Shown here: piece after piece, positions 11,465 through 21,477 of the stretch
Layout of the letters: every line of letters begins with the position of its first letter
Position numbering within the stretch: position 1 is the stretch's first letter
NCBI GenBank assembly: GCA_011800155.1
Contig: CM022372.1
Coordinates: 2,852,001-2,916,000, forward strand
Reading direction: 5' to 3'
From: Flammulina velutipes
Taxonomy: Eukaryota; Basidiomycota; Agaricomycetes; Agaricales; Physalacriaceae
Length of the DNA: 64,000 nucleotides
Made by a program: the position numbers and the translations under genes
The notes under the pieces: generated by a model
The model's database searches: none
What the model saw: only the letters and a program-made list of their open reading frames with translations
What the model was told of the DNA's origin: nothing

Positions 11465-11978
11465 GTATTTACTTACTTACTTACTTGATGTGATAGTACA
11501 GGTTTACCTTTGTTTGCGCCACATGTAATTGCGTTGATTTTTTAAAATCAATACTTGCTCCTAGCTCTGTCAAATTCCTATTGGATGCTCGAGCGTTCAT
11601 CGTTATAAGGGAGTCGATTCGCTCAGCGGGTTTTGGCCCATGGATTGTAACGCGCACGTGTCGACCACGCGATTCAAGTTCCAGAGCTCGGCAGCCCAGC
11701 ACTGTCAGTAACCACCACAGTAAAATCTGCAATATTTGCTCTCAGCTTACTCCGAAATGCTTCACACTAGCCTATCTATGTTCTTGATCCCATTTCGTAT
11801 CACCTCAAAGGATGGTCCTTAAACGAAACGATGAACACTTGCCTTTTCTGGATTTTCTTGTTCTCCAATTACGTCTTATCGCCACATTTAAGTATGCTCG
11901 GACACCGCTGTAGAACCACCAGCTCTCCCCTTGCCAGTCTTTTCCATTTCCTCTCTTTTTATCATTCCGTGACCCATC
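11465..11978. other. Intergenic with short TTAC repeat
   Basis: It begins with a run of about four TTAC units (11468-11484) just after the stop of the preceding gene. A minus-strand frame at 11481-11732 starts with a hydrophobic run (MQILLWWLLTVLG) but has no other support. The right part is the promoter of the pheromone receptor gene. Confidence 0.35.
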
Positions 11979-13450
11979 ATGAGTCCATCCAACATAATAT
12001 TCTCTGTCTTTTCGTGTCTTGGCTTTCTTGCGTGCATGATACCGCTTCCCTGGCACCTTCAAGGTGAGTTTCACGCCCTTTTGATAACAAAGAGTGACCA
12101 GATATACAGCGTGGAACGTTGGAACTTGTGCACTAATGCTCTGGGCTGGCCTCGCTTGTCTAAACTACTTTATCAACGCTATACTATGGAACGATAATTT
12201 TCTCAACGTTGCACCTATCTGGTGCGATATTTGTGAGCTTAGATCCTCCGTCAACTCAAGAAACTGCTGATAAACGAGTCAGCCACACGCTTCATCATTG
12301 CCTTGAATATTGCCATCCCACTATGCTCTCTGTGTATAAATAGGCGATTGTACCACATAGCGACTGTGGAACGAGTAAATATTGTGTCGAAAGATGTATG
12401 TTTCTTTCTGACTGAAATCACGCTTTATCACCACTAACTTGTTCCAGCGACGGCGCGAGGTGATAGGTGATATCTTCATCTGTTTGGGCATCCCTCTCCT
12501 ACATGTTGCATTAGGTGCGCTGACCTCTTGTATCATTTTTCGTCCAACGCTCATATTGGTTATAGCTATCGTCTATCAAGGCAATCGATTCAACATATAC
12601 GAGAATTACGGTTGTACTCCCGCTCTCTACAACACATGGGTCATGCTAGTGTTGCACAATGTACCTCCAATTTTGGTGGGATGCGTCTCATTCGTATACT
12701 GCAGTATGTCACTCGTCCGTCTCTGTAACCTAACCTGACGGCACGCGCAGCACTAAGCATTATTGCCTTCAAAGCCCACCAAAGCGCATTCACCGACATT
12801 ATTCAGCAGACTCGAGCTGGTCTCAACCGCAACCGCTACTTCCGTCTCATGGCCATCGCCGCTGCTGACATTGCCTTCACCGTCCCCGTTTGCTCATGGA
12901 TCCTTTATCTCAACGCCACATCCCCTTTAATGCCCTACACCAACTGGGAAGTCGTACACGCAGACTTCTGGTTCGTCTATCTTATTCCCGCTTCCCTGTG
13001 GCAAAACAACTACCGCGTGCGCGTTCTCTTCGAGCTCGCACGTTGGCTCATGCCGTTCACCGCCTTCCTCTTCTTCGCCCTTTTTGGCGTCACGCAGCAA
13101 GCGCGGTCCAACTATCGTCAAGCTCTAAGCACCATCTTTGGATCGGTTGCATCCCGTCTCAGATTGAGTAACTCATCGTCTGAGACGACGTATACCATCA
13201 GGTATGTTTGTTCAGCGTCTGATGGCTTGCGCCATTTCTAATTTATATACGAATTAGTTCGTTTTCGGCGGGTGGGAGCTTACTCCCTAGGTGGCGTAGC
13301 CAGAGTCAGGCCCCCAGAAAGCCTAGCCATATCTCTTTTGACGATGTTTCCATGACGTGCTCTCCCCCCCTCCGGCCGATCTCGATGGGTGTGGCTTCCT
13401 TCAAGGACATGTATGGCACACCCAGTGACCGCAACCAACACCGTATCTAA
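11979..13450 (+). CDS. STE3-type mating pheromone receptor (7TM GPCR)
   Basis: Fungal class D GPCR of the STE3 type, the receptor for farnesylated mating pheromones. ATG 11979 begins TM1 (NIIFSVFSCLGFLACMIPL) and WHLQ. After the first intron the hallmark AWNVGTCALMLWAGLACLNY appears. Then come NAILWNDNFLNVAPIWCDI, TRFIIALNIAIPLCSLCINR, RRREVIGDIFICLGIP, FNIYENYGCTPALYNTW, GLNRNRYFRLMAIAAADIAF and SLWQNNYRVRVLFELARW. There are about six exons with consensus introns. The cytosolic tail after the last intron is Ser/Arg-rich and short. In Agaricomycetes this receptor type lies at the B (P/R) mating locus, or is a non-mating paralogue. I found no pheromone precursor with a CaaX end nearby, so a role in mating is not proven. 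Confidence 0.92.
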
Positions 13451-14452
13451 TGGACTACGTTAACTGTATACTAACTCCTCTTTACTTACATGTCGTAGAA
13501 TAAGTAGTTGCGTGAGAAAATTATCATCTCCTGATCAATGACCACCATGTTACTATGAAAACGAAAATAGGGTTTTCCTCTGTTCATCATGCGCAATACC
13601 GGACTACTGATACAACAAGAACGCGATAACACAGAAAATTACGCAGGACGATGTGCCCCGGCTCCGAGATGGAAACATCATTCGCGTTGCTATTGGCACT
13701 GCAACAACACCGACCAGCCTTCAAATATCCGTTCCTTCCCACCTCTAAATCGATGCCATCGCCTCTTCTATTCGTTTGCAGTGCAATATCCAGCATCATA
13801 TCGTCTATGACATCGACTTACACACACTGATAATATATGACATGCCAGTATGTCTTCTTCCGTGAAAGGTACGCGTATGCCACATTATATCCTTCCCGTG
13901 TACTGACGTATCAAGTCGATCTTCTTCTGGCTGTCAAAAGCATCTACGGAAAGATGAACACATCCGTTTCATTTTCAAGATGGAAGATGGTAGCCGCAGC
14001 TACGCTATCTTCCTAGACGCATCGCTGGTTTTCCCTCCGTCCCGTCAAGGTCTTCTGCTCTTGGTACGAATGGAAGCGTCGTTTCCCACCCACAGGCTCG
14101 ATACACAGTAGTTATCTGACTCGGATATCAAGGCAACTTGCATCTTCAGTAGCCACTGACGATGGCAACAAATCGACATTTTATGGAATGCCTGACTGTC
14201 ATGCTCTTGCCGTTGATGGCGGATCATTTCCCTGAGCCAGGACCTCAGATACTGTTCATGCCTTTTTAGTACATAGTACACTTAGTGCGGAATCCACGTG
14301 TTCTACTAGGTCTTTGCCCTTGTGGCGTAGTTACTGCCCGGCACCTTCCGTCCCGCCTCACTTCGCAACATTCCAACAAACGAAGCATGATAATTAGTTA
14401 GTTAGTCCATTGATGGAAGTCTGAAGAATATAATAAAGTGCACAGATCCCAG
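13451..14452. other. 1 kb without a supported gene
   Basis: I searched both strands for a small pheromone precursor ending in Cys-aliphatic-aliphatic-X and saw none. A plus-strand frame of about 64 codons near 13917-14110 includes IRFIFKMEDGSRSYAIFLDA, but it lacks a convincing start. It may be a relic. Confidence 0.35.
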
Positions 14453-17400
14453 CTACAAGTCCGCTCGTCTTCTCCACAGTGAATGAATATCTGGCCGCAA
14501 GCGCACAGCTCGGTCGTAGCGCTGGGCAGCCGACACATTTTTTTCAGGGTTTGTCTGGTGATATCCACTACTGGCGCGCTTGGGTACCTGAACGGGGGCA
14601 ACTAGGGAGCTAGGCTGCCGCCTTGCCAGCGTAGAGAGTGAACCACCGTCACCAGGCACATGCTGATCAATAGTGTCGAGGGGATCGCCATCCAATGGGG
14701 ACAAAGGCATGTCCAAGGAGGGCAGCATGGTTCCATGCAAGTGGCGGGAGTCGAACGACCTTAAAGGGATCAGACCTCCATTCAATCCGTAAAGAAGGAC
14801 GGATAGAGGGGCATACCAGAATAAGTTGCTTTCAGTAGCGATATAGTAACCCCATTCTGGCTGGCAGAAAGCGAACTCGTCCAGCGCCCGTATCCCCCGC
14901 CAGCGGATGGTGCAGCAGAAACCGCGGGAGGTGTCCTTGTCGGTATGAAGAGGGGCTACGTAGTCATGACAGCGAAAGACATTCAAGCCGGACATGCCTA
15001 TATGATCGGTCATTTTCACCGTCTCACGAATTCTCTTCCACAGGCCGCGAAAGGCGAAATACGCCACACATTCTAAAAAGAACGCATCCTTGGGGTGATT
15101 TGGTCGTAAAGTCTTTCATGCCCAGAAGTTCGCAGCTCACTTGTGCAATATCCATGAGAATATGGATGCCTTTGATGCTTTGAGCTTCCATGCGTGCGTA
15201 GTAGGAATATCCATCTCCAAGAGCGCCACCTTTTCCTTGCCTTCCAGCGCCGCCTCCGTACATTTTGCCAGCAGCATAATTAGAAAACTTGGCACCCCGT
15301 TTTAAGGGCGACATATCTGGATACCGGTTAAATAAAACAGGAAGTAGAGCTAGCAACCTACATCGCATATTCCTTTCATGAGCACGCTGCTTCTCTAAAA
15401 TGCGCTCGCTGAAAGGCCCGAAGAAGATACCATCCATCTATTTTCACTCTTGAGATAGATTCAAAAAAGTTCAGAAGAAGCGTACCACATATTCATGCTT
15501 CCAATGACTTAGTTTTCCCTTTTCGTCGAGGACAGGGACTTCTACAAACTCAGATTTGGTTTTTTCCGAGTACATAGGAATGTGGTTGTGGTTGGTGTCC
15601 ACGACATAGAAGATCTGCCGCTGGCAGCGCACCATAATTGCAGGGTCAGAACGAATGGCTCGAAGGTTGAGGAGCTCGGGATCGTGCACTTTCGAAGTTC
15701 CCTAGAAGTCTCGTTAGGGTTTAATAAGCAACATACAGGTCAGGACTAACGGAAGGGGTCTTCCGTCTTTTCGGACACCGACTAATGCCACATCCCTCCA
15801 TCTCTGCAGTATTGGGACGGTGTGTCACATAGACGATCTGAGTGCATTGGTGCTCGGGCGGTTTATCACAGCAGCCAGTGCAGCTTCGGATCTGTTGCGC
15901 CGGGGATTTTTAGCCTATATATCTCGAAGACAGGTTTCACCTACCTGGGGGTATAGTACTTCCCCTTCCTTCTCTCTCTTGGCCCGATCCTTCTATCAGC
16001 ATAGTTCAGGCAAAGGGCGCCAGTACGAAAGGGAAAAAAACGCACCTCACTAAGAGTGTTGCGTCGCAGATACGTCTCAAACTCTTTCTCAGTGTCGTTG
16101 GCCTCTACCGTTCTTGCGAAGACAACCTCTAGTGCATTTGCATGGTCGTACTCCCCTTGTCGATATCTAGAACCCACCTCCTTCGTCAAATACTGGATGA
16201 AACGTGAGTAGAAGTTGCCTCGTTTACGCGCGTCGTTGCCTATTAAGTCCAAGTACCAGCCTCCGGCCTGGAGTGCTGGACCTATCCATAAGTCGTAAAT
16301 CCGAAGGAAATTCTCAAGAGAATGGAGAAAGAACACGGTTTCCGGAATGGCCGCCCGGGGAAGGAGCCATGGATTGTCCGTGAGAGCCTTTCGGAAGTCC
16401 GAAGGCTTGACAATGCGTTTCCCAGAATTGTGCTGCTCATCACTTAGTGAAACGTATAACGATAGGATTGAGAGACCATACCAGATTCTGGTCAAAAGGT
16501 ACAGCTTGAAAAAGAACGTTTCGGGGAGTCCAAGAAGAGCTGACCGATTCGGGCATCCAGTTCAGTAAGAGTGCAGTCAAGCTATCTTGGAGACGCTGAT
16601 ACCGAAAGACGTCCACGACGTCGTTCTCGCCGTCAAGGGTTTTTGCGTGTTCCACCACATAGCTAGGATCGCCGACCAGCATCATGACAGCCGCTAAACC
16701 AGAGTCCTAGAGAAGGTAAGGTAGTGGAAACGATATTGCAACGTCTACTCACGAAAACCGCGTGACGCCATTCACCAGTCTGGTGACGGGCAGACGGTAT
16801 GGATTTCATGCCCTTGAGAATCCAACCCGTTACCCGTCGTTTGGCCTGACAAAAGTTGTTGGGTTTAGAGTACCTAAGTCCCGCCCCCAGATAAGAACGA
16901 CGAAGACCACAGCAGAGGGTATCGTAGTCCAAGGTGGACGTCTAAACAAGTCAGAACATAAAATAAGACTAAACTAAGTGAACCGCACCTCTGTCTTCAA
17001 GTACTGCCGCGCGATTTCCTCTAAGCCTGGTAGCACCCGACAGAAAGACGCCACCCACTTTCCACAAATAGCGTAATGGCTGGCTTCAGGTGAAGTTAGG
17101 AAGTCGAACTCCGATATCTCTGGAGTGGGATCCAGGCGAAGTCGTTTAGACGGAGGGGAAGACGACGTGTCCGGTAGCGCCGTGTGAGACGTGCGCGAAG
17201 GGTGTTTATCTTCCTCCTCCGGGACGTACTCGTCATCCGACTCTTCCTCGCCCGACTCGGACTCAGACTCCAAGTAGTCGTTGGACAGCTCCCAATCGCT
17301 CTCACTCCCCCCCTTATCGTCGTCCTCGTCTTCCGCCAAAAGGCTCAAAGCATGCATGGGTTGTCGCTGGATACGGCTTTGTCGGGCCAGGGACTCTTGC

Positions 17401-17858
17401 TGCAATAGGAGTAAAAAGTCAGCTAGCGGGCTAACTGAACGTACACGTCTTACCGCTAGAGTGCTTCGCAGACGATATTTCTCCAGTGTGGCTTGTATTT
17501 CGGGTACAGGGGTTTGGTGGATAGAGCGTCGCAAATAAAGATCGACAAAGAGATCGACGGCGTCTAGAAAGTAAACCCCGGTCATATCGTAGGGAAGTCC
17601 CAGAGTTCGGTAGTACCAGAAGATCGCAAGGTATTGGTAGTTGATTTCCTGCGCCCAACGCTCCATCAGACTCTGCCGGAGGTGCTCTAATCGGTCCGGA
17701 GTGGGAGCTACGAAAGTCGATGCAAGGAAATTGGCACAGTTTGAGGGAAGGATTTTGTTGAGAGTAGAAGGCACATCGGTGGGTATTTCAAACGCGAAGA
17801 AGGTGGATTCGCCGTCGAGGGGATTGTGCAACACAGCAGATGCGGCGGCGGCGCTCAT
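14453..17858 (-). CDS. Large protein with C-terminal 2OG-Fe(II) dioxygenase-like domain
   Basis: A long multi-exon gene from ATG 17858 to a stop at 14453. The N-terminal exon encodes an uncharacterised region, then a very acidic stretch (ESESGEEESDDEYVPEEEDK) and a basic cluster SKRLRL typical of nuclear proteins. The C-terminal half resembles the fungal double-stranded beta-helix oxygenases of the TET/JBP-like group: an HxD in YVAPLHTDKDTSRGFCCTI, a beta-rich block around CQPEWGYYIATESNLFW, and, after removing an intron near 14760-14815, a distal histidine in SFDSRHLHGTM. Such enzymes use Fe(II) and 2-oxoglutarate to oxidise nucleic acid bases or other substrates. The assignment rests on these motifs only; the long N-terminal region has no match that I know. 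Confidence 0.55.
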
Positions 17859-17889
17859 AACGACGGTGAGATGATGGTAGGACGATAAG

Positions 17890-17930
17890 AGGTGGTAAGA
17901 TCACATGATATATATATCCACCGTCCTCGG
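17890..17930 (-). promoter_or_regulatory. TATA-rich promoter element upstream of the dioxygenase-like gene
   Basis: A TATATATATC run lies about 50 bp upstream of ATG 17858, next to a CACATG. The position is right for a core promoter element. No transcription start can be seen from sequence. Confidence 0.3.
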
Positions 17931-18020
17931 ACGGCCTACTGATTACAGCGGTTACAGTAGGTAGGCGAAGGTTTAGGTGCGACGAAGAGGAGTGAAGAAG
18001 ATTGAAGCGATGTAGTAGCT

Positions 18021-19230
18021 CTAGTGAGTGTTTAAATAGCGGCACATCTGCTCGGCAACAAGTAAACCCAGGCTCAGCGCCCCACGCTCGCTTGACGTGC
18101 CGCTGGCGTCTCCACGGGCGTCTTCGTCTTCGTCGTCGTGGTTAATTGGTCTTCCTGGGAAAGGAAAAGCAGTGAGGGAATCGAGGTCGTAAGTCGTCGT
18201 CGTTCGGCGAGTGTCGCGCACTGGGTAGAGACCTCACGTTAACATAGAAACATCGGCGAGAGGAAGGACGTACAAAACGATATACGCCGCGCATCTCCTC
18301 CCCTGCGGTATCCGACGAAGAAGACTCAGACGGTGGTGCAGTTTACCGGTTCCAGGCAGGTCAGTCAAAACCCGATCCAGACCAATCTCGCGCGATGTGT
18401 TGCCAGCGTTCTTTTTCAGGCTGGATTTCGAAGACCCGTGCCGGGATCAATGGGAGGTGGGGAGTCGTCAACGTGGGCTAGGGACTGGGGACGGGGACTC
18501 GTCACAGAGCGAATGGGCGGCTGCTGCGGTAGTCGGTGGTCTTAGGGAAGAGAGGGGGTTGGGCGTGTTCATGAGAGCCCGGAGATATTTTCGGAGGTAA
18601 AAGAGCCAGTGCGGGATATACGCAGTCTCCGTTCCAGCTATCCGCATCCGTAGGGGGACAGTATTTGGAGGTGAGGGGTATTAAAGCAACGTTGCGACAG
18701 CTAACGTAGCCCTAGACGTTAGCGAAACGTCAATCTTGGGGGCAAAGCAGTAGGTAACTCACCAAGAAGACGCCTACCCAGCATTTCGCGGATAGAGAAA
18801 TTCGTCGACGGCGTCCTACGGCTCGGGCGCTTACTGAGGATATCCAGGTTAGTAAAAGATAACAGGAAGGAGAGGGAACGCTCACTTAATTCGCGTCTAA
18901 GGGCACGTAGGCCACGTCGGTATACCGACGAGCCGTTCGTCAGAACAGTGTTGGCCGTAGTGCCGCGCTAGACGCCGTAGTCGATGGGGTAGATGTCTAG
19001 GCTCATGGTCAGTAGGCAAGCGAACGGTGACGGTAGAATAGGACGCACATAGGGTTGAAGAGGGAGATTGGGTTACAGTGGAGAAGAGGTGGACCATATC
19101 CTCCCACGGGACGTCCCGTTCCAGCACATCTCTCGACGCCGGGGGCTTGAGGATGGTAGAAAGGAACGTGAGTGTTATTGGGAGATATGGGTTGACGGTC
19201 GACTGGGAAAGACCAAAGGCTTTGCACGAT
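18021..19230 (-). pseudogene. Probable remnant of an EST1/SMG7-like gene
   Basis: One exon-sized block at about 19084-19203 reads VNPYLPITLTFLSTILKPP and then VLERDVPWEDMVHLFST. This is the pattern of the EST1 DNA/RNA-binding domain found in telomerase and nonsense-mediated decay factors, and it is bordered by plausible splice sites (TTTCCCAG before it, ACT|GTAACC after it). I could not find the tetratricopeptide part upstream nor a continuous domain downstream. An acidic frame at 18021-18221 (DLDSLTAFPFP, then NHDDEDEDARGDASG) could be a later exon. Poly-G tracts interrupt the area. Decay, or assembly error in G runs, would both explain the broken reading. Confidence 0.35.
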
Positions 19231-19264
19231 TACATAAAACAAAATAGAGAGTCGTGTCGTGACG

Positions 19265-19440
19265 GCAAGTAGAAGCGATAGGGGGGGGGTATACAGCGCG
19301 CGTCTGGAGCGGGGCGGTGGGTGCGTCCCGCATCGTCGTTTCCAGGGGGGGGGGGCGCGTCTCACGACGGGCCAGGACAAGGATGGGTTGATACAGGCAG
19401 AGGACTCATCACGGAATTCGTGTGGGGGGGGACGGCAGAG
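19265..19440 (+). repeat. Poly-G-rich low-complexity tract
   Basis: Three uninterrupted G runs of 8 to 10 bases occur within 160 bp (near 19282, 19347 and 19424), in a generally GC-rich stretch. Such runs are prone to length errors in sequencing and to slippage in vivo, and they fall inside the region where the EST1-like reading frame is broken. Confidence 0.6.
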
Positions 19441-19915
19441 TCATAACGAAAAGAGGGGCGTTCGTTAGAGCGTCGTTCGGGTAAATTTGGACGACCTAAA
19501 ACAGGTAAATAAACGTGAGAGAGAGGAAGCGTCTCAGCGCACCTGGTACTCCGTCAACTCCAAACGAAGTCGCGCCGGACAGAAAAAATGTGAGATGGGG
19601 GGAGAGCGTCGGTACGGACGGTGAGGGTAAGAGCAGGGAACGGAGGGAGCCGCAGGACAGGCAGATGAGGCCTGCCACGCACCCCTCGCATCGGGGATGT
19701 TGGCTCGAAGAGCCAGAGAAACGTCGGTGGGGGGTTTTATAGTGGAGGTGAGAGGAGAGAGTAAACGATCGACGATCGGCCGGCGCTAAGCGATCACATG
19801 ACCCTAAGCGTGGCCGAGACTCGAGTCCGGATACATCCTGTGTCCTCACCACCAACATGAGGTGCCCACAACTATCTTTCTCACCACCACTGCTACCCCC
19901 ACTGTCGTTTCTGTC

Positions 19916-20830
19916 ATGTCGGTGTCATCGCGACCATCTTCTCCGGTGGAACCACAGCGCTCCTTCAAAGACTGGCCTTGGGAGGGGTTCGACGTCGACC
20001 AGAACAACGAGGACATTGGAAGATTCACCTTCCCCCAACTTGGTGCGAAGTACGACGACGCCGGCCTCGATTTTGACTGGGGTACGTCTTTCCCTTGGTC
20101 ATGGAGTGGATAAGAGCTAACAAGTCAGCAGAAGCTCCAGTGGCTATCGAGGGAAGCGGCGAACGTTATCGCGGTGCTCCCAAGGATAGGAAGAACCACC
20201 TGTCGGGCACTCTATGGGTCAAGTGGTATGATTACTGCCCTTGTTTTAACAGGTGCGCGCCGTTCTCCTACTACCTACTGAACTCGTTAGTAACAGTTCC
20301 TTACAGCGAGGCTAATCTGGAAGAAACATCGGATCCTAACGTCCTGCAGGCTGTGCAGAAGATCAACGTGTATCTGGCGCGCGCGGGCTACAAGGACTCG
20401 CATGCGCTGGCCCAAGGACAAACAGTCTACTTCTCGGACACATTTATCAGTGAGTGTAATATTTCATGAAACATCGTCCGGTGGTCTAAACCTTACTTCA
20501 GCATCCTGGCGCCAGGACTTTTACAAAAGTCACCCTGACCTCGCTTTCTGGAAGTCAAACCGTGTCCGAAGGGACCGTGGCACTGATCAGTGTAATTGCC
20601 CCCCACCGGTAAGAGCCACCTTTCTTTGGGAGTTCTTCTCAGTTCTAACCTTGAACCTCTCTTAGGTTCGCGATCACCCAGAGCTCCCACCCTACCGGTC
20701 TCCGGACGGCTGGGTCATCCGTACTCCAGGTCCAGAATACGACGCCGCTAGGTACTTCTGGCGGGACCCCGAAGCGCCAGACTCTGACTCTGGCTCAGAG
20801 TTGGGCTCAGACATGGAGACAGAAGGTTGA
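19916..20830 (+). CDS. Uncharacterised cytosolic-type protein
   Basis: The start is ATG 19916 (MSVSSRPSSPVEPQRSFKDW), the only in-frame ATG near the first exon. Five exons are supported by consensus splice sites: RFTFPQLGAKYDDAGLDFDW, then SGTLWVKWYDYCPCFN, then LQAVQKINVYLARAGY, then SWRQDFYKSHPDLAFWKSN and a C-terminal exon with LPPYRSPDGWVIRTPG that ends in an acidic Ser/Asp tail. No signal peptide or membrane segment is visible. I do not recognise the family. The clean splicing and balanced composition make a real gene likely. Confidence 0.65.
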
Positions 20831-21061
20831 CCCTCCCTACAGAGTAGATCTCTCGGTCGCACTTGATACCCAATACCCACAGTCTTTACTTTCTTTCATT
20901 TCGCATACAATATGATCCTTGTTCTAATACTAATCCCAGTTACTTTCTACTCCTCGTTGTCCGACTGGTCAAGATCTAGAGTAACGTATAGGTAATTTTG
21001 TAATCTCCAGTTAGAACTATAAAGAGAGTAAGACGGCATTGATGACAAGTACAGCAAGATC

Positions 21062-21295
21062 TTACTGAAACCGAGTGCGCCAAATGCGCTCAATCTGGAT
21101 GGTACGCCACATAAGCTCCATCTGGATGTTAGAAGGCCCCCGACGGGGGCGACGAAGGATCATGTTGGGGTTTCTACTAGAATACTCTTAATATCTTGAA
21201 AGAAAAGAAAAGAGAGACACCTACAAAGCTGCTTGGAGGGCTACCACCTGCGCCACTGGGATATTTTCGCGACCGTTGTCACTAATAAGAGGCAT
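21062..21295 (-). CDS. Small two-exon gene, about 61 residues
   Basis: ATG 21295 starts MPLISDNGRENIPVAQVVAL. A 48 bp intron (21177-21224, GTAGGT...TTCTAG with a long pyrimidine tract) joins the frame to MILRRPRRGPSNIQMELMWR and TAA at 21062-21064. Exon lengths of 71 and 115 nt add to exactly 62 codons. The product is basic and Arg/Ile-rich, with no signal peptide. It lies just downstream of the alpha-kinase gene on the same strand and could belong to the same unit. Function unknown, and with so short a frame chance cannot be excluded. Confidence 0.35.
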
Positions 21296-21477
21296 CTTGA
21301 TGAGGGTAATGGAAAGGAATTGGGGGCCAGAAGGCGACTATATATTACCGACAACGTGGTTGATGGCAGGGCACGGACCAAGTCCGAGGGAAAAAACAAA
21401 TTGAACTATTAAAAGTAGGCTTAGTAGAGTAGAGTAAAGACTGTTGTGTCGTTCGCCAAGGGTCTAGTATAGAAACT

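Noticed and set aside
11600..11710. GATTCAAGTTCC as a tRNA B box
   Set aside because: The flanking bases cannot form a T stem or an acceptor stem.
13840..14110. Possible small gene or pheromone precursor starting MSSSVK
   Set aside because: The spliced frame ends without a CaaX box, and the longer overlapping frame has no good start.
19496..19858. Minus-strand open frame of 120 codons as a zinc protein (CEGCVAGLICLSC)
   Set aside because: The composition is that of GC-rich noise, it overlaps the upstream flank of another gene, and the Cys spacing fits no known finger.
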